Shown here in pieces: positions 1-7,849 of a stretch of DNA of 35,923 nt. The stretch covers positions 1-35,923 of the forward strand of contig NZ_BNBT01000087.1 in the NCBI RefSeq assembly GCF_014656095.1. Reading direction: 5' to 3'. The position numbers and the translations under genes were made by a program. The notes beneath the pieces are model-generated. The model did no database searches and was not told the origin of the DNA. It worked only from the letters and a program-made list of their open reading frames with translations. How positions within the stretch are numbered: position 1 is the first letter of the stretch; each line of letters begins with the position of its first letter. This DNA is from Streptomyces longispororuber (GTDB taxonomy: Bacteria > Actinomycetota > Actinomycetes > Streptomycetales > Streptomycetaceae).

Positions 1-1383
1 CCCGCGGCGGCCGCGGCCCAGGCCGGCCTGCCGCTGTCCCCGCACGCCGTACGGCGCCTCGCGGCGACGGCCCGGCCGCTGCCGACGCCCTGGCCCGACG
101 AGGCCCGCGAGCAGCTCGTGACCCTCCTCGGCGCCGGCCGGTCCACCGTCCCGGTCTGGGAGGCCCTGGAGGCGGAAGGCCTCGTCACCCGGCTCCTGCC
201 CGACTGGGAGCGGGTGCGGTGCCGCCCGCAGCGGAACGCCGTGCACACCTGGACCGTCGACCGGCACCTCGTGGAGACCGCCGTACGCGCCTCCGCCCTG
301 ACCCGCCGCGTCGGCCGGCCCGACCTGCTCCTGGTGGCCGCGCTCCTGCACGACATCGGCAAGGGCTGGCCCGGCGACCACTCCGTCGCCGGGGAGGTCA
401 TCGCGCGGGACGTCGCCGCCCGGATCGGCTTCGGCCACGCCGACGCGGCGGTCCTCGCCCGCCTCGTCCGCCACCACCTGCTGCTCGTCGAGACCGCCAC
501 CCGGCGCGACCTCGACGACCCCGCGACCGTGAAGACCGTCGCCGAAGCCGTCGGCTCCCCGGGCACCCTGGAGCTCCTGCACGCGCTCACCGAGGCGGAC
601 GCCCTGGCCACCGGGCCCGCCGCCTGGTCCTCCTGGCGCGGCTCCCTGGTCGCCGACCTCGTCCGGCGGACCGGTGAGGTCCTCGCCGGGCACGAGCCCG
701 AGGAGCGCCCGGCGCCGCCCGCGTCGGCCGCGCAGGAGCGCCTCGCCCTTGAAGCGTTCCGCACGGGCGGGCCGGTCCTCTCACTGCGCGCCCAGGACGA
801 GGAGCCCTCCGAGGGCCTCGGCGTGGACCTGCTCATCGCGGTGCCGGAGCGGCCCCGCGTGCTCGCCACGGCCGCCGGGGTCCTCGCCCTGCACCGCCTC
901 ACTGTCCGCACGGCCGAGCTGCGCACCCTGGAGCTGCCGCCCGAGGTCGGCGGGTCGGTGCTGCTGCTCGACTGGCGCGTGGCCGCCGAGTACGGCTCCC
1001 CGCCCGGGGCCGACCGGCTCCGCGCCGACCTCGTACGGGCCCTCGACGGCTCCCTGGACATCGCCGGACGCCTCGCCGAGCGCGACGCGGCCCACCCCCG
1101 GCGCCGCGGGGTGGTCGCACCGCCGCCCCGCGTCACCGTCGCCCCGGAGGGGTCCCGCCGCGCCACGGTCATCGAGGTCCGCGCCCAGGACGCACCCGGC
1201 CTGCTGCACCGGATCGGGCTCGCGCTGGAGGCCACGGGGGTGCGGGTGCGCAGCGCGCACGTGTCGACGCTGGGGGCGAACGCGGTGGACGCGTTCTACG
1301 TGACCGGGGCGGACGGGGCGCCGCTGGCGGGGGAGCGGGCGGCCGAGGTGGCGCGGGGGGTGGAGGGGGCGCTGCGCCAGTGA
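1..1383 (+). CDS. glnD: [Protein-PII] nucleotidyltransferase, C-terminal part (5' end outside window)
   Basis: The frame is open from the first base, so this is the C-terminal ~460 residues of a longer protein. Seen: an HD phosphohydrolase motif (LLHDIGKGWPGDHS, around bases 343-384) and two ACT domains, around 820-940 and 1165-1380, which is the GlnD order after the missing N-terminal nucleotidyltransferase domain. Known for the family: GlnD modifies and demodifies the PII protein GlnK in response to glutamine. In Streptomyces the modification is adenylylation of GlnK rather than uridylylation. The HD domain does the removal and the ACT domains sense glutamine. The amtB-glnK-glnD order usual in actinomycetes would put amtB and glnK just off the left edge, which is inferred. 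A terminator-like hairpin follows the stop codon. Identity is secure; only the truncation limits the entry. Confidence 0.93.
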   Translation, partial: PAAAAAQAGLPLSPHAVRRLAATARPLPTPWPDEAREQLVTLLGAGRSTVPVWEALEAEGLVTRLLPDWERVRCRPQRNAVHTWTVDRHLVETAVRASALTRRVGRPDLLLVAALLHDIGKGWPGDHSVAGEVIARDVAARIGFGHADAAVLARLVRHHLLLVETATRRDLDDPATVKTVAEAVGSPGTLELLHALTEADALATGPAAWSSWRGSLVADLVRRTGEVLAGHEPEERPAPPASAAQERLALEAFRTGGPVLSLRAQDEEPSEGLGVDLLIAVPERPRVLATAAGVLALHRLTVRTAELRTLELPPEVGGSVLLLDWRVAAEYGSPPGADRLRADLVRALDGSLDIAGRLAERDAAHPRRRGVVAPPPRVTVAPEGSRRATVIEVRAQDAPGLLHRIGLALEATGVRVRSAHVSTLGANAVDAFYVTGADGAPLAGERAAEVARGVEGALRQ

Positions 1384-1384
1384 C

Positions 1385-1413
1385 GTACGGGGCGCTCACG
1401 GCGAGCCCCGTAC
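1385..1413 (+). terminator. Hairpin after glnD
   Basis: A perfect 9-bp inverted repeat (GTACGGGGC / GCCCCGTAC) with an 11-base loop starts two bases after the glnD stop codon. There is no T-tract, as is usual for GC-rich actinomycete terminators. It likely ends the glnD transcript before the ffh promoter. Confidence 0.6.
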
Positions 1414-1497
1414 CCGGAGCGGGGCGCGGGCGCGGCCCCCGGGCGGCCCGGAGCCGTCACCCCGGGCAGGGGGGCGCCCGGGCCCGGCCCGGGCAGA

Positions 1498-1503
1498 TAC
1501 CCT
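1498..1503 (+). promoter_or_regulatory. Candidate -10 box for ffh
   Basis: TACCCT fits the TANNNT form of vegetative -10 boxes and lies about 46 bases before the ffh GTG start. No convincing -35 hexamer is visible 16-19 bases upstream, so this rests on the -10 only. Confidence 0.35.
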
Positions 1504-1548
1504 GGGGTGCAACGCTCACCATCGCCGACCCTGAGGACCGACGCCGCC

Positions 1549-3108
1549 GTGTTCGATACTCTCTCCGATCGCCTAGCAGCGACCTTCAAGTCTCTCCGGA
1601 GCAAAGGACGCCTGAGCGAGGCGGACATCGACGCCACGGCGCGCGAGATCCGTATCGCCCTGCTGGAAGCCGACGTGGCGCTGCCCGTCGTCCGCGCCTT
1701 CATCAAGCAGATCAAGGAGCGGGCGGCCGGGACCGAGGTCTCGCAGGCCCTGAATCCCGCCCAACAGGTCATCAAGATCGTCAACGAGGAGCTCATCGGC
1801 ATCCTCGGCGGTGAGACCCGCCGCCTGCGGTTCGCCAAGCAGCCGCCGACGGTCATCATGCTCGCCGGTCTCCAGGGCGCCGGTAAGACCACGCTCGCCG
1901 GAAAGCTCGGCCGCTGGCTGAAGGCGCAGGGCCACTCGCCGCTGCTCGTGGCCTGCGACCTGCAGCGCCCGAACGCCGTGAACCAGCTCAGCGTCGTCGC
2001 CGAGCGCGCGGGCGTCGGCGTCTACGCCCCGCAGCCGGGCAACGGCGTGGGCGACCCGGTCCAGGTCGCCAAGGACTCCATCGAGTACGCGAAGACCAAG
2101 GTCCACGACGTCGTCATCGTCGACACCGCCGGCCGCCTCGGCATCGACCAGGAGCTGATGCAGCAGGCCGCGGACATCCGCGACGCGGTCAGCCCGGACG
2201 AGGTCCTGTTCGTCGTCGACGCGATGATCGGTCAGGACGCGGTCAACACGGCCGAGGCCTTCCGCGACGGCGTCGGCTTCGACGGCGTGGTGCTCTCCAA
2301 GCTCGACGGCGACGCCCGCGGTGGCGCGGCCCTGTCGATCGCGCACGTCACCGGCCGTCAGATCATGTTCGCGTCGAACGGCGAGAAGCTGGACGACTTC
2401 GACGCGTTCCACCCGGACCGGATGGCGTCCCGCATCCTCGGCATGGGCGACATGCTCACGCTGATCGAGAAGGCCGAGCAGACCTTCTCGCAGCAAGAGG
2501 CCGAGAAGATGGCCTCGAAGCTGGCCTCCAAGAAGGGCCAGGACTTCACGCTCGACGACTTCCTGGCGCAGATGGAGCAGGTCAGGAAGATGGGCAGCAT
2601 CAGCAAGCTGCTCGGGATGCTGCCGGGCATGGGGCAGATCAAGGACCAGATCAACAACCTGGACGAGCGGGACGTCGACCGCACGGCCGCCATCATCAAG
2701 TCGATGACGCCCGGTGAGCGCCAGGACCCGACCATCATCAACGGCTCCCGCCGCGCCCGTATCGCCAAGGGCTCGGGCGTCGAGGTCAGCGCGGTGAAGA
2801 ACCTGGTCGAGCGGTTCTTCGAGGCGCGCAAGATGATGTCGCGCATGGCGCAGGGCGGCGGCATGCCGGGGATGCCCGGGATGCCGGGCATGGGCGGTGG
2901 CCCCGGCCGGCAGAAGAAGAAGCAGAAGCAGGCCAAGGGCAAGCAGCGCTCCGGCAACCCCCTGAAGCGCAAGCAGCAGGAGGAGGAGGCCGCCGCGCGG
3001 CGCGCCGCCGCCGAGAGCGCGGCGCCGGGCGGGGCGTTCGGCCTGCCGGCGGGCCAGGGCGGCAAGGACTTCGAGCTGCCCGACGAGTTCAAGAAGTTCA
3101 TGGGCTGA
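1549..3108 (+). CDS. ffh: Signal recognition particle protein Ffh (SRP54)
   Basis: The 519-residue GTPase binds the 4.5S/SRP RNA, recognises signal sequences emerging from the ribosome and delivers them to FtsY at the membrane. Seen: N domain (about 1-90), G domain with P-loop GLQGAGKTT (107-115), DTAGR (192-196) and SKLDGD (from 250), then a methionine-rich M domain with a GMPGMPGMPGM run near residue 440 and a lysine-rich, low-complexity tail. The GTG at 1549 gives the family N-terminus (VFDTLSDRLA), with GAGGA at 1533-1537 as a modest ribosome binding site; an upstream in-frame start would add 14 unrelated residues. Its neighbours glnD and, farther on, rpsP are normal for actinomycetes. 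The C-terminal tail past the M domain is longer and more charged than in E. coli, but actinomycetes commonly show this. Confidence 0.97.
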   Translation: MFDTLSDRLAATFKSLRSKGRLSEADIDATAREIRIALLEADVALPVVRAFIKQIKERAAGTEVSQALNPAQQVIKIVNEELIGILGGETRRLRFAKQPPTVIMLAGLQGAGKTTLAGKLGRWLKAQGHSPLLVACDLQRPNAVNQLSVVAERAGVGVYAPQPGNGVGDPVQVAKDSIEYAKTKVHDVVIVDTAGRLGIDQELMQQAADIRDAVSPDEVLFVVDAMIGQDAVNTAEAFRDGVGFDGVVLSKLDGDARGGAALSIAHVTGRQIMFASNGEKLDDFDAFHPDRMASRILGMGDMLTLIEKAEQTFSQQEAEKMASKLASKKGQDFTLDDFLAQMEQVRKMGSISKLLGMLPGMGQIKDQINNLDERDVDRTAAIIKSMTPGERQDPTIINGSRRARIAKGSGVEVSAVKNLVERFFEARKMMSRMAQGGGMPGMPGMPGMGGGPGRQKKKQKQAKGKQRSGNPLKRKQQEEEAAARRAAAESAAPGGAFGLPAGQGGKDFELPDEFKKFMG

Positions 3109-3181
3109 CCCGGCCCGTCCCCGCCGGGCCGACGCGGCCTACGTCGGCTGCGGGGCCGCCCGGGGGTTCTCTCGTACGACG

Positions 3182-3215
3182 TCTGGGGCGTCTCCCGTGG
3201 GGGAGGCGCCCCAGA
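3182..3215. terminator. Bidirectional terminator between ffh and the methyltransferase gene
   Basis: A 15-bp stem (one G-T pair) with a four-base loop lies between two convergent genes. Left arm 3182-3196, loop 3197-3200, right arm 3201-3215. Outside it, GTACGAC at 3174-3180 and GTCGTGCCGTAC at 3216-3227 extend the pairing with bulges. It could stop transcription from either side. Confidence 0.8.
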
Positions 3216-3322
3216 GTCGTGCCGTACGCCCCGCCGGCCGCCCCAGGGGGAAGGCGGATGCCCGTCGGGCCGCCGGGGTCACCCGGACGGCGAGGACGGG
3301 CCGTGACCCGGGTCCAGGGGCG

Positions 3323-4174
3323 TCACCGGGTCCGGGCGATGAGATAGCGGAAGACGTTGGGCATCCACACCGTGCCGTCGTGGCGCTGGTGGGGGTGGAG
3401 GGCCTCGGTGAGCTCCTTGTCGACCTGCACCTGGTCCGTGGCGCCGACCGCCGCGTCGAACAGGCCGGTGGACAGCAGGCCGCGGACGGCGCTGTCCATG
3501 TCCGCGTAGCCGAAGGGACAGGCCACGCGGCCGGACCCGGCGGGCTTCAGGCCGGCGCGGTGGGCGACGTCCTCCAGGTCGTCGCGGCAGGCCGGGCGCC
3601 AGCCCCCGGCGCGCAAGGGGTCGGCGAGCTTGGTGGCCACCCGGAGCACGGAAGAGGTCGTGCAGCGCTCCGGCGGCCCCCAGCCGACGAGCACCACGGG
3701 CGCCCCGCGCTCGGCCAGCGGTGCCGCGGCGCGCAGCAGGTCCGCCAGGGCGTCGGAGTCGCCCGCGGTGCAGCCGATGGGCTGGAACGCGGTCACCAGG
3801 GTGTACGCGGGCGCGTCCGGGGCGGCGGCGTCCTCGGGGGTGCCGTCCACGAGGCGCGTGCCGGCGTCCTCGCCCGGCGTGCCGTCCGGTAAGAGGCGCG
3901 CGCGGGCCAGCGCGAGCCGCTCCGGCGCCGCCGGCTCCACCCCCGTCACGGTCGCGCCGCGGGAGGCGGCCATCAACAGGGCCAGGCCGGAGCCGCAGCC
4001 GAGGTCGAGCAGCCGCGTACCGGCGCCCACTTCCAGTCGTGCGTACACCGCTTCCACGAGCGGAGCCAGCATCCTCTCCTGGATTTCCGCCCAGTCACGC
4101 GCGCGTGCGCACCGGTCCACACGTGGGGACGCGCCCGCGCGCGGGAGGTGTGGGTGCACAAGCGTAGGTGTCAT
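3323..4174 (-). CDS. SAM-dependent class I methyltransferase
   Basis: The 283-residue protein has a Rossmann methyltransferase core. Seen: motif I DLGCGSG at residues 57-63, an acidic motif II region (TGVEPAA) after the next strand, and hydrophobic strands further on (TLVTAFQPIG, GAPVVLVGWG). Known: such domains bind S-adenosylmethionine; the substrate cannot be read from this sequence. The ATG at 4174 begins MTPTLVHPHL; the reading frame stays open upstream to 4498, but that part reads into the divergent proS region and looks like chance coding. No good Shine-Dalgarno sequence precedes it. It is transcribed away from proS, and the two share a ~214-bp upstream region, so co-regulation is possible but not shown. 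It may act on a small molecule, a tRNA or a protein; I cannot choose. Confidence 0.85.
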   Translation of the reverse strand: MTPTLVHPHLPRAGASPRVDRCARARDWAEIQERMLAPLVEAVYARLEVGAGTRLLDLGCGSGLALLMAASRGATVTGVEPAAPERLALARARLLPDGTPGEDAGTRLVDGTPEDAAAPDAPAYTLVTAFQPIGCTAGDSDALADLLRAAAPLAERGAPVVLVGWGPPERCTTSSVLRVATKLADPLRAGGWRPACRDDLEDVAHRAGLKPAGSGRVACPFGYADMDSAVRGLLSTGLFDAAVGATDQVQVDKELTEALHPHQRHDGTVWMPNVFRYLIARTR

Positions 4175-4375
4175 CGAAAGCGCCCCAATCCGCCGAGAGT
4201 TGTCGAGCTGTTCGCTGTCGGTCCGTCCGCCCCCGTGACGTGTGCGCGCTCTCCCCCGTATGCCAGGGAACTCCGCTTCCGCCGTGGCGTCCAGGGGTTG
4301 TCGGGCAATGCTTGCGTGCCCCCGTCGTGCGCCCCCGCGCGGCGAAAATACGGGGCTTCCCAGGCACCCCGGACG

Positions 4376-4381
4376 TACCAT
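4376..4381 (+). promoter_or_regulatory. -10 box for a probably leaderless proS mRNA
   Basis: TACCAT ends seven bases before the ATG at 4389, so a transcript starting at the usual distance would begin at or next to the start codon. No Shine-Dalgarno sequence is present. This also supports 4389 over the in-frame ATG at 4380, which overlaps the box. Confidence 0.5.
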
Positions 4382-4388
4382 GCGCGCC

Positions 4389-5804
4389 ATGGCAAAGGCA
4401 CCCGTACTCACGCCCCGCGCGGACGACTTCCCCCGCTGGTACCAGGACGTGGTCAGCAAGGCCGAGCTCGCCGACAACGGCCCGGTGCGCGGCACCATGG
4501 TCGTCCGCCCGTACGGCTACGGCCTGTGGGAGCGGATGCAGCAGGACTTGGACGCCCGCATCAAGCGGACGGGGGCGCAGAACGCGTACTTCCCGCTGTT
4601 CATCCCGCAGTCCTACCTGACGCGGGAGGCGGAGCACGTCGAGGGCTTCGCCCCGGAGCTCGCCGTCGTCACGCACGGCGGTGGCAAGGAGCTGGAGGAG
4701 CCGGTCGTGGTCCGGCCCACCTCGGAGACCGTCGTCAACGAGTACTTCTCCAAGTGGGTGCAGAGCTACCGCGACCTGCCGCTGCTGATCAACCAGTGGG
4801 CCAACGTGGTCCGCTGGGAGCTGCGGCCGCGGCTGTTCCTGCGCACGACGGAGTTCCTGTGGCAGGAGGGGCACACCGCCCACGCGACGTACGAGGAGGC
4901 GCGCGACTTCGCCGCCCTCGTCCACCGGGACGTCTACGGCGCCTTCATGCGGGACGTCCTCGCGATGGACTTCGTCCTCGGCCGCAAGACGGCGAAGGAG
5001 CGCTTCGCCGGAGCCGTCAACACCCTGACCCTGGAAGGGATGATGGGCGACGGAAAGGCCCTCCAGCTCGGCACGAGCCACGAGCTCGGGCAGAACTTCG
5101 CGCGCGCCTTCGACACCCGCTACCTGTCGCAGGACGGCACGCGCGAACTGGTCTGGCAGACCTCCTGGGGAGCGACGACGCGCCTGGTCGGCGCCCTGGT
5201 GATGATGCACGGCGACGACGACGGCCTGCGGGTGCCGCCGCGCCTCGCGCCGGTGCAGGCCGTGGTGCTCGCGGTGAAGGGGGACGACGCGGTGCTCGCC
5301 GCGGTCCGCGAGACGGCCGAGCGGCTCACGGCGGCGGGCGTGCGCGTCCAGGTCGACGACCGTACGGACGTCCCCTTCGGGCGGCGCGCGGTGGACTGGG
5401 AGCTCAAGGGGGTGCCGGTGCGCGTGGAGATCGGCCCGCGTGACCTGGAGCAGGGCACCGCGACGCTCGTGCGCCGCATCGCCGGCGGCAAGCGGCCCGT
5501 GGCGCTCGGCGCCCTCGCGGAGATGCTGCCCGCCGTCCTGGAGGAGGACCAGGAGCTGCTGCTCACCCAGGCCCGCGCGCGCCGCGAGTCCCGTACGAGT
5601 GACGTGAGCGGCGTGGCCGAGGCCGTGGAGGCGGCGTCCGCGGGCGGCTGGGCGCGCCTGCCGTGGGCGGCGCTCGGCCCCGCGGGCGAGGCCGAACTGG
5701 CCGGGCACGGCGTGACCGTACGGTGTCTGGTCACCGAGGGCGGGTCGGTGCCGGACGCCGACGACGCACCCGGTAACGTCGCCCTGGTGGCACGCGCCTA
5801 CTGA
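4389..5804 (+). CDS. proS: Prolyl-tRNA synthetase, archaeal/eukaryotic type
   Basis: This 471-residue class II enzyme charges tRNA-Pro. Seen: the TSET proline/ATP-binding segment at 111-114, motif 2 around RWEL (142-145) followed by RTTEFLWQEGHTAH, and motif 3 region TSWGATTR (258-265) with MMHGDDDG after it. An anticodon-binding domain follows (about 280-380), then the C-terminal domain. The large editing insertion of bacterial-type ProRS is absent between motifs 2 and 3, which fits the shorter archaeal/eukaryotic class. Known: both classes occur among bacteria, and some streptomycetes carry one of each. The start at 4389 is chosen because MAKAPVLTPR matches the family N-terminus and a -10 box lies just upstream. 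Divergent from the methyltransferase gene and followed by a strong hairpin, so it is probably monocistronic. Whether it is the sole ProRS of this genome cannot be told here. Confidence 0.95.
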   Translation: MAKAPVLTPRADDFPRWYQDVVSKAELADNGPVRGTMVVRPYGYGLWERMQQDLDARIKRTGAQNAYFPLFIPQSYLTREAEHVEGFAPELAVVTHGGGKELEEPVVVRPTSETVVNEYFSKWVQSYRDLPLLINQWANVVRWELRPRLFLRTTEFLWQEGHTAHATYEEARDFAALVHRDVYGAFMRDVLAMDFVLGRKTAKERFAGAVNTLTLEGMMGDGKALQLGTSHELGQNFARAFDTRYLSQDGTRELVWQTSWGATTRLVGALVMMHGDDDGLRVPPRLAPVQAVVLAVKGDDAVLAAVRETAERLTAAGVRVQVDDRTDVPFGRRAVDWELKGVPVRVEIGPRDLEQGTATLVRRIAGGKRPVALGALAEMLPAVLEEDQELLLTQARARRESRTSDVSGVAEAVEAASAGGWARLPWAALGPAGEAELAGHGVTVRCLVTEGGSVPDADDAPGNVALVARAY

Positions 5805-5855
5805 GACGCCGGATTCCGCTCGGGGGCGCTGCCGCGCCGTGTGCGGTCCGGTGAC

Positions 5856-5878
5856 CGGCGGCGGGCCGCCCGCCGCCG
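5856..5878 (+). terminator. Terminator-like hairpin after proS
   Basis: A perfect 10-bp GC stem (CGGCGGCGGG / CCCGCCGCCG) with a three-base loop, about 50 bases past the proS stop codon. Confidence 0.6.
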
Positions 5879-6138
5879 CAACAGCCGCCCCCGCGCGCGG
5901 AGTTGCCACGGGCACCGGAAATAATGGGCGGCGCGGCGGGCCCCGTTTTGCGGTGGCGGCGCGAGACGGGCGGACGTACGCGCCGCTACGTACCGGCTTG
6001 GTGGGAGCTGCGAGGCTTCTCCGCAGATCAGCGCACCCGCCCTCGTCCGGACGCATCAACGGCAACTGACGGGTACGTGCAAAATATTTGAGATGCCCCG
6101 GAATGGAACCCGGAGGCACCTCGGCTCGTTGTCACGAC
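5879..6138 (+). other. Gap between the proS hairpin and the SprT-like gene
   Basis: Together with the proS hairpin this is a 334-base gene-free stretch. The first part is GC-rich and without coding signal. Bases 6066-6071 read CTGACG, and an unusually AT-rich patch (AAAATATTTGAG) follows at 6081-6092. This is the best promoter-like sequence here, although the spacing between the elements is poor. No T-box or other tRNA-sensing leader is visible. Confidence 0.4.
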
Positions 6139-6735
6139 GTGAGCACGACACCACCTGTTCTCGCCGCAGAGCTGGCACAGGCGTGGGCCGACATTCAGCG
6201 GCACCACCCCGACCTGCCGGACCTAGCCGCGCCCGAATCCCTGATCGGAGAGTCGTCGTCCGCCTGCGGCGCCGAGCTCTCCTTCGAGCGACTGCTGCAT
6301 GAAGCAGTCCATGGCCTCGCCGCGGCCCGCGGCGTACGCGACACGTCGCGCGCGGGCCGCTACCACAACCGCAGATTCCTCGCGATCGCCGAGGAGTTGG
6401 GCCTCGACCATCCCGAGGAGCCACATCCGAGCAGCGGCTTCTCCCTGGTCACGCTCAACCCCGAGGCGAAGAAGCGCTACCGCCCGACCATGGAGCGGCT
6501 GCAGCGCGCCCTCAAGGCGCACTCGGCCGCGACCACGGCGGACACCTCGCGCACCTTCCGCGGCCCGGCCGCCCGGCACGGGTCCTCGGGGGGCGGCGTC
6601 CGCGTCAAGGCGGTCTGCGACTGCGGGCGCAACGTCCGCGTCGTGCCGTCGGTCCTCGCCCAGGCCCCCATCATGTGCGGCGGCTGCGGCAAGCCGTTCC
6701 GCATCCCGGAAGTGGTGGGCGTCGGCGCGGGGTGA
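6139..6735 (+). CDS. SprT-like zinc metalloprotease-domain protein with C-terminal zinc ribbon
   Basis: The 198-residue protein carries HEAVH at residues 54-58 and a further histidine at 76 in RYHNRRF, the HExxH...H pattern of SprT/Spartan-like metalloprotease domains. The last part has two cysteine pairs (C160/C162 and C180/C183), which form a likely zinc ribbon. Known: eukaryotic Spartan cleaves DNA-protein crosslinks; bacterial SprT-like proteins are mostly uncharacterised. A protease role here is inferred from the motif alone. Related small proteins with the phrase DTSR-GRYHN occur on actinomycete chromosomes and mobile elements, from memory. The GTG at 6139 gives MSTTPPVLAAEL; GGAGG at about 6110 is too far upstream to set it, so the start is moderately certain. 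It sits between proS and rpsP with no operon partner. Confidence 0.72.
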   Translation: MSTTPPVLAAELAQAWADIQRHHPDLPDLAAPESLIGESSSACGAELSFERLLHEAVHGLAAARGVRDTSRAGRYHNRRFLAIAEELGLDHPEEPHPSSGFSLVTLNPEAKKRYRPTMERLQRALKAHSAATTADTSRTFRGPAARHGSSGGGVRVKAVCDCGRNVRVVPSVLAQAPIMCGGCGKPFRIPEVVGVGAG

Positions 6736-6751
6736 CCCCCTGCGCGGGGGT
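6735..6751 (+). terminator. Short hairpin at the end of the SprT-like gene
   Basis: A 6-bp stem (ACCCCC / GGGGGT) with a five-base loop begins at the stop codon itself. Its small size makes it a weak terminator candidate. Confidence 0.4.
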
Positions 6752-7246
6752 GGTCTCCTTCCCCGGGGTTCTCCGTGACCTCCGGGGGTACCGCCGCGGG
6801 GGCGGCGGTGCCGGAGCGGTCGCCGGGCCGGGTGCTGCCGTGGGGGCAGTGGCCGGAGCGGTCGCCGAGCCGGTGCTGCCGTCGGACACCGCGGGGCGGA
6901 GGGGTCCCGCGTCGCTGCGGGCTGGGCGCCGCCGCCTTCCTGGCGGGGGCCGCGGCCGGACCCGGGTCGGTGCTGCCGTGGGGGCAGTGGTGTCCCGGGC
7001 CGGTTGCCGGTTCCGGGTGGGGTGCCGCCGTGCCGCCGTGCCGCGGTGGCGCTGTCCGCCCTCGCCGGGGCGGGTGTCGTGGGGCCGGCCTTCGCCGGGT
7101 CGCGCCGGGGGGGCATCCCGCCCCTCGGGTGGGCCGAGCGCGGCGGCGGCCACGGCCCCGGTGCGGCGCGGGTCGGCGTGGGGCGCGGCGAACGGTCGCG
7201 ACCCCGGTCCGCCGCGGGCCGGGGCGGCTTCGGGCGGTGCGACCGG
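6752..7246 (+). other. Long non-coding stretch with short direct repeats
   Basis: About 500 bases with no frame resembling a protein: every open frame is rich in Arg, Pro and Gly with no domain and no ribosome binding site. The stretch holds the direct repeats listed separately. The right end leads into the rpsP promoter. Confidence 0.6.
6811..6990 (+). repeat. Degenerate direct repeats, 42-base period
   Basis: CCGGAGCGGTCGCCG occurs at 6811-6825 and 6853-6867, exactly 42 bases apart. A 22-base sequence beginning GGTGCTGCCGTGG occurs identically at 6831-6852 and 6969-6990, and its first ten bases again at 6872-6881. Each long copy contains a small inverted repeat (CTGCC / GGCAG). The function is unknown. 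Confidence 0.65.
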
Positions 7247-7278
7247 CTGACGGCGCCCCCGCCAGGGTGTGGCACAAT
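7247..7278 (+). promoter_or_regulatory. Putative rpsP promoter
   Basis: CTGACG at 7247-7252 resembles a -35 hexamer and CACAAT at 7273-7278 a -10, with a long 20-base spacer. TGTGG just before the -10 could act as an extended element. The sequence lies about 135 bases before the rpsP start, at the end of a long non-coding gap and ahead of a ribosomal operon. Confidence 0.5.
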
Positions 7279-7412
7279 GGCTAGCTGTACTCGACAGCCG
7301 CACAGGACCCCTCTCTCCTCCGGCTGACGCGTCCATCGGGCCACTCGGGTACCGCAACCCCACGCGGCATCTCGCAGTGCCCCACCACGTCAATCCAGGA
7401 GAACCCACTCCC

Positions 7413-7847
7413 GTGGCAGTCAAGATCAAGCTGAAGCGTCTGGGCAAGATCCGTTCGCCTCACTACCGCATCGTCGTCGCCGACTCCCGTACCCGCCGTG
7501 ACGGCCGGGCCATCGAGGAGATCGGTCTGTACCACCCGGTGCAGAACCCCTCGCGCATCGAGGTCAACGCCGAGCGCGTGGCGTACTGGCTCTCCGTCGG
7601 CGCCCAGCCGACCGAGCCCGTCCTCGCCATCCTGAAGAAGACCGGCGACTGGCAGAAGTTCAAGGGCGAGCCCGCCCCGGCGCCGCTGCTCCAGCCGGAG
7701 CCGAAGGCCGACCACCGCGCCCTCTTCGAGGCCGTGGCCAAGGACGTCGACGGCGAGCCCAAGGGCGAGGCCATCACGCAGAAGAAGAAGGTCGAGAAGA
7801 AGGACGAGGCCCCGGCCGAGTCCGCGGCCGAGTCGACCGAGGCCTGA
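7413..7847 (+). CDS. rpsP: 30S ribosomal protein S16
   Basis: S16 binds 16S rRNA and helps assemble the 30S body. The GTG start at 7413 gives VAVKIKLKRLGKIRSPHYRIVVADSR, the conserved S16 N-terminus; AGGAGA at 7397-7402 is the ribosome binding site. The conserved core spans about residues 1-85. The remaining ~60 residues are a charged, Lys/Glu/Ala-rich tail (for example EKKDEAPAESAAEST), making the protein 144 residues against roughly 80-90 in E. coli. It starts the rpsP-khpA-rimM-trmD set; khpA follows after two bases. Identity is certain; the tail's role is unknown. Confidence 0.98.
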   Translation: MAVKIKLKRLGKIRSPHYRIVVADSRTRRDGRAIEEIGLYHPVQNPSRIEVNAERVAYWLSVGAQPTEPVLAILKKTGDWQKFKGEPAPAPLLQPEPKADHRALFEAVAKDVDGEPKGEAITQKKKVEKKDEAPAESAAESTEA

Positions 7848-7849
7848 GC

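Noticed and set aside
4175..4388. T-box leader upstream of proS
   Set aside because: No T-box sequence or specifier-loop layout is visible, and the -10 box appears to lie next to the start codon.
4095..6119. A 674-codon open frame on the minus strand opposite proS
   Set aside because: Shadow of the high GC third positions of proS. No domain, composition dominated by Arg/His/Pro/Asp, and proS on the plus strand is unambiguous.
6675..7327. Plus- and minus-strand open frames in the gap before rpsP
   Set aside because: Arg/Pro/Gly-rich translations in several frames at once, no start context, and repeats rather than protein-like sequence.
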